From an uncultured bacterium (GTDB taxonomy: Bacteria; Cyanobacteriota; Vampirovibrionia; Gastranaerophilales; Gastranaerophilaceae): a DNA stretch of 5,583 nt. Under the pieces are notes generated by a model. The model ran no database searches, was not told the DNA's origin, and saw only the letters and a program-made list of their open reading frames with translations. The translations under genes were made by a program, and so were the position numbers. Of this stretch, positions 5,305 through 5,583 are shown piece after piece (the first letter of the stretch is position 1; the number at the start of each line of letters is the position of its first letter). The DNA lies in contig USEW01000122.1 in the NCBI GenBank assembly GCA_900553845.1, positions 1 to 5,583 on the forward strand, in the 5' to 3' direction.

Positions 5305-5583
5305 ATGGAGAATGAAACAAACATAATTCTCGAACAATATCGAATATACACAGAATCAAAAGATAAATTTATAGATCGTTCATTTCAAACAAATCGTCAT
5401 TATTTTCTAGTAATATGTGTATTATGTGTAATTTTAGTTTTATTTAAACAATTTTTTCCCAGCATAGCAATAATATTTACGTTGTTTTTATCGTTTGCAG
5501 GAATGGGAATAGCGATTTTATGGTACATAAATCAAGATAATTATTTGTATTTAATAAAAATAAAATATGCCAATGTACTTGAA
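5305..5583 (+). CDS. Two-helix membrane protein, SLATT/RipA-like pattern (3' end beyond window)
   Basis: 93 residues are visible from ATG 5305, with GGAG ten bases upstream and no stop before the edge. Order: a polar N-terminus with LEQYRIYTESKDKFIDR (9-25), then TNRHYF, a hydrophobic pair at about 33-51 and 52-74, then LWYINQDNYLYLIKIKYANV (72-91). This follows a pattern I recall for a widespread bacterial family with EQYxxYxE, DR and N before two adjacent helices and a LWxxxxxxYxxLxxxKY motif after them, related to the two-helix SLATT effectors of conflict systems. Function is unproven; in such systems the helices are thought to form a pore or sensor. It is the only plus-strand gene here and is divergent from the LuxR-type gene, so it may belong to the host or to a defence module beyond the edge. 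Confidence 0.6.
   Translation, partial: MENETNIILEQYRIYTESKDKFIDRSFQTNRHYFLVICVLCVILVLFKQFFPSIAIIFTLFLSFAGMGIAILWYINQDNYLYLIKIKYANVLE

Noticed and set aside
1..5583. CRISPR array, tRNA, rRNA or insertion sequence
   Set aside because: No regularly spaced repeats, no cloverleaf or ribosomal core sequence and no transposase-like frame or terminal repeats were found on reading both strands.

Overview
The window is very AT-rich and looks like a phage- or prophage-derived stretch of a bacterial genome. The host group cannot be fixed from sequence. Near-consensus Shine-Dalgarno sites (AAAGGAGG, AAAGGTGG) and intrinsic terminators show ordinary bacterial signals. If the colicin-M-type reading of the large gene is right, a Gram-negative host is more likely. 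Nearly everything is on the minus strand and is transcribed right to left; only the gene cut by the right edge is on the plus strand.

Right part, in transcription order: a 67-residue LuxR/GerE-type DNA-binding protein (5119-4916), a phage small terminase subunit (4880-4395), an intrinsic terminator, a protein resembling phage head-tail adaptors (4260-3631) and an unrecognised 118-residue protein (3617-3261). A strong terminator (3209-3174) follows. A divergent plus-strand gene (5305 to the edge) encodes a two-helix membrane protein with its own TTGACA promoter. The region between it and the LuxR gene carries a perfect 8-bp inverted repeat over the probable LuxR promoter.

Left part: a 628-residue protein (3151-1265) whose last ~80 residues look like a divergent colicin-M-type toxin domain, with FNGVLYDIYDFD followed by a YYILVPIKFK C-terminal strand. 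It is followed by a terminator, a small four-helix membrane protein (1191-652), an orphan fragment resembling the 3' end of a related toxin domain (668-519), a second terminator, and a clear paralogue of the membrane protein (471 to the left edge). The order toxin tip, membrane protein, orphan toxin tip, paralogous membrane protein is what polymorphic toxin/immunity loci look like as they exchange C-terminal cassettes. Both membrane-protein genes seem to have private promoters whose -35 box lies in the preceding terminator stem and whose -10 box is only 6-7 bases from the ATG, predicting leaderless, independently expressed immunity mRNAs.

My reading is a phage-linked locus carrying a probable lipid-II-attacking toxin with two immunity genes. 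The assignments of small terminase, LuxR domain, the two membrane paralogues and the terminators are firm. The colicin-M link, the immunity role and the leaderless start are inference.
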